Assembly: GCA_947628885.1 (NCBI GenBank)
Contig: CANRBO010000066.1
Location: 1-7,173 of the forward strand
Length of the DNA: 7,173 bases
Origin: an uncultured Clostridia bacterium
Lineage (GTDB): Bacteria; Bacillota; Clostridia; TANB77; CAG-508
Direction: 5' to 3'
A program made the translations under genes and the position numbers. The notes beneath the pieces were generated by a model. It was given only the letters and a program-made list of their open reading frames with translations, was not told where the DNA came from and ran no database searches. Positions within the stretch are counted from its first letter, which is position 1. Every line of letters starts with the position of its first letter. This document shows positions 5,910-7,173 of this stretch, piece by piece.

Positions 5910-6867
5910 GAGAAAGAATATTGGTAAATATATTGCAATCATATTAGGCATAATTTGTGTTATTCTTGCAATTACTTTAATCTATATTAAAGTATCAAGT
6001 GTAAATGCTCAATCAGATAATAAAGATTTGAAAAGCAAGATTACAGAGGAAATATCTTATTTAGATTCAAATATTACAGAAACTATGAATAAGTTAAATA
6101 ATATCGAGGTAATTAAATATAAAGTATATACAAAGAAAATAAATGATCCGTCATTAAGTAGCAATGAAAAGGAGGGAGAACAAAGTTCTTCAAATCAAAC
6201 TTCTGAAGGAGGAAGTTCATCTGAAGGTAGTAGCAGTTCATCAGGAGAAAGTTCAGGTGGATCAGGTAGTTCTTCACAAGAGGGTAGTCAAGGAAATACA
6301 ACAATGATTTCAGAAATAGTACCAAATACAACTTTGGAATCTAATCAAGGAGAAGTGGACTGGAAGGAAATATCATTTCTAATGGAAAATCTTTATTCCT
6401 CTTGGCCAACAGTTAATCTTGATTTGCAAAAACAAGGCATTTCAAATGAACTAATCACAAGTTTTTCATTATCAATGGACGGAGCTATCCAATCAATCAA
6501 AAATAAAGATAAAAATAATGCACTCATCAATTTATTTAATATGTATATTAATTTGCCAAAATATTTATCAAGTATAAATGCAGATAGTTACACATTAAAT
6601 TTATACAATACAAAATTATATATGCTTAATGCGTATGTATTAGTTAGCACAGGCGACAAATGGAACGAAATCACATCATGTATATCAAACGCAAAAAGCA
6701 ACTTTTCAGCAATAGTATCAGCAAGTGAAAATGATGAGAAAAAGAAAAACTACCTTCAAAAGAGTTATGTAATAATTGAAGATTTAGAAAGAATGTCGCA
6801 AATTAATGACAAAGATATTTTTTACATGGGATATAAAAATGTAATGCAAGAACTGGAAACGATGTAA
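5908..6867 (+). CDS. Membrane-anchored or secreted protein of unknown function with Ser/Gly-rich linker
   Basis: The family is not recognised. The 319-residue product begins with a short basic end (RKNIGK) and a hydrophobic helix (about 8-28), followed by VNA-Q (32-35), which could be a signal peptidase site. There is no lipobox, so it is either anchored by this helix or released. Residues 38-78 are polar and probably helical. Residues 93-126 are a low-complexity Ser/Gly/Glu linker with an in-frame SSS-rich pattern. Residues 150-316 form a helical, Asn/Lys/Leu-rich domain without motifs I can assign. The design (membrane helix, flexible linker, outer domain) suggests a cell-surface role. The only good ribosome site, GGAGGG (5899-5904), is just three bases from the ATG, a tight spacing, and it is buried in a hairpin. 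Position 3' of gpsA may not mean a shared function. Confidence 0.85.
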   Translation: MRKNIGKYIAIILGIICVILAITLIYIKVSSVNAQSDNKDLKSKITEEISYLDSNITETMNKLNNIEVIKYKVYTKKINDPSLSSNEKEGEQSSSNQTSEGGSSSEGSSSSSGESSGGSGSSSQEGSQGNTTMISEIVPNTTLESNQGEVDWKEISFLMENLYSSWPTVNLDLQKQGISNELITSFSLSMDGAIQSIKNKDKNNALINLFNMYINLPKYLSSINADSYTLNLYNTKLYMLNAYVLVSTGDKWNEITSCISNAKSNFSAIVSASENDEKKKNYLQKSYVIIEDLERMSQINDKDIFYMGYKNVMQELETM

Positions 6868-7023
6868 ATAACCACAATTTAATATTATAATAATCTAATT
6901 AAGATTAGCAAAAAATGTATGAGTAAAATATTCTAAGGGAAAAGAGAAAAGATTTTAAATTTTAATAAGAAAGAGTAAATGTAATTTTATTAAATAAAAT
7001 ATAGAAAAAAAACAAAGAAAAAT

Positions 7024-7052
7024 TTGACATTTTTATAAAAAGAGTGTATAAT
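7024..7052 (+). promoter_or_regulatory. Consensus sigma-A promoter of rnpB
   Basis: TTGACA (7024-7029), a 17-base spacer and TATAAT (7047-7052) match the consensus at all twelve positions. Transcription should begin near 7059-7060, just before recognisable RNase P RNA sequence. The gap before it (6868-7023) holds nothing else I can support, only short AT-rich inverted repeats (for example 6984-7000). Confidence 0.93.
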
Positions 7053-7059
7053 AGAATTT

Positions 7060-7173
7060 GGTAAATCGAATGGTCGCGTATAGCAAGGCCGAAAGGCAGC
7101 GTACGAGGAAAGTCCGGGCTCCATAGAGCAAGGATGCTTGATAACGTCAAGTGAGGGTAACCTTAAGGAAAGT
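7060..7173 (+). ncRNA. rnpB: RNase P RNA, class A type (3' truncated by window end)
   Basis: This is the catalytic RNA of ribonuclease P, which removes 5' leaders from tRNA precursors. The core GAGGAAAGTCCGGGCTCC (7105-7122) is a hallmark conserved block of bacterial RNase P RNA. It is followed by a hairpin CTTGA-TAACG-TCAAG (7137-7151), equivalent to P8, a GTAA-capped hairpin (7153-7166) equivalent to P9, and AAGGAAAGT at the edge, the start of the next conserved stretch. Upstream, GCC-GAAA-GGC (7088-7097) is a GNRA-capped hairpin in the P3 region. The GGGCTCC form and compact P8-P9 suggest class A. Roughly the first third of the RNA is present. The 5' end is estimated from the promoter. Confidence 0.93.

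Noticed and set aside
6113..6331. 72-residue minus-strand frame opposite the Ser/Gly linker
   Set aside because: Low-complexity complement of the linker with no start signals; the plus-strand protein explains the region.
6984..7000. 7-bp AT-only inverted repeat upstream of rnpB
   Set aside because: All A/T with a three-base loop and no T tract; expected by chance in sequence of this composition.
6962..7150. 62-residue minus-strand frame overlapping rnpB
   Set aside because: It runs across the rnpB promoter and the conserved RNase P RNA core, which explain the sequence better.
1..7173. CRISPR array, phage genes, transposase or tRNA genes
   Set aside because: No regular repeat-spacer pattern, transposase motifs or tRNA-like fold was seen. 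The short tandem arrays have no unique spacers.

Overview
The window is AT-rich (mostly about 25-30% G+C by eye) with strong Shine-Dalgarno sites, sigma-A type promoters and all genes on the + strand. This points to a low-G+C Firmicute. The class A style core of the RNase P RNA at the right edge, and the der-plsY-gpsA gene order, favour Clostridia over Bacilli, which have class B RNase P RNA. No species can be named from this sequence alone.

Layout. (1) 1-1740: 3' part of a large polytopic membrane protein of the PTPS-related/YfhO-like kind, with three tandem 11-residue repeats inserted in its C-terminal extracytoplasmic domain. (2) 1741-2000: a 36-37 bp tandem repeat followed by two overlapping promoters. 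(3) 2001-2303: a 100-residue protein of unknown function with its own promoter and a perfect hairpin terminator, so probably monocistronic. (4) 2343-5651: der (ribosome-assembly GTPase), plsY (glycerol-3-phosphate acyltransferase, overlapping der by 11 bases) and gpsA (glycerol-3-phosphate dehydrogenase). GpsA makes the glycerol-3-phosphate that PlsY acylates, so two successive steps of phospholipid synthesis sit next to a 50S-subunit assembly factor. (5) Between plsY and gpsA lies a 196-bp G+C-enriched fold-back element bounded by perfect 22-bp inverted repeats. Its right end carries a promoter-like sequence pointing at gpsA. (6) 5652-5907: a 13-bp tandem array, then a 21-bp hairpin that buries the ribosome binding site and most of the start codon of the next gene. 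(7) 5908-6867: a membrane-anchored or secreted protein of unknown function with a Ser/Gly-rich linker. (8) 7024-7173: a consensus promoter and the first third or so of rnpB, cut by the window end.

The items most worth a second look are the fold-back element at 4392-4587 and the start-site hairpin at 5855-5909. The first looks like a non-autonomous mobile element or structured RNA that may have supplied gpsA with a promoter. The second looks like a translational switch. The protein-coding core (der, plsY, gpsA) is ordinary housekeeping.
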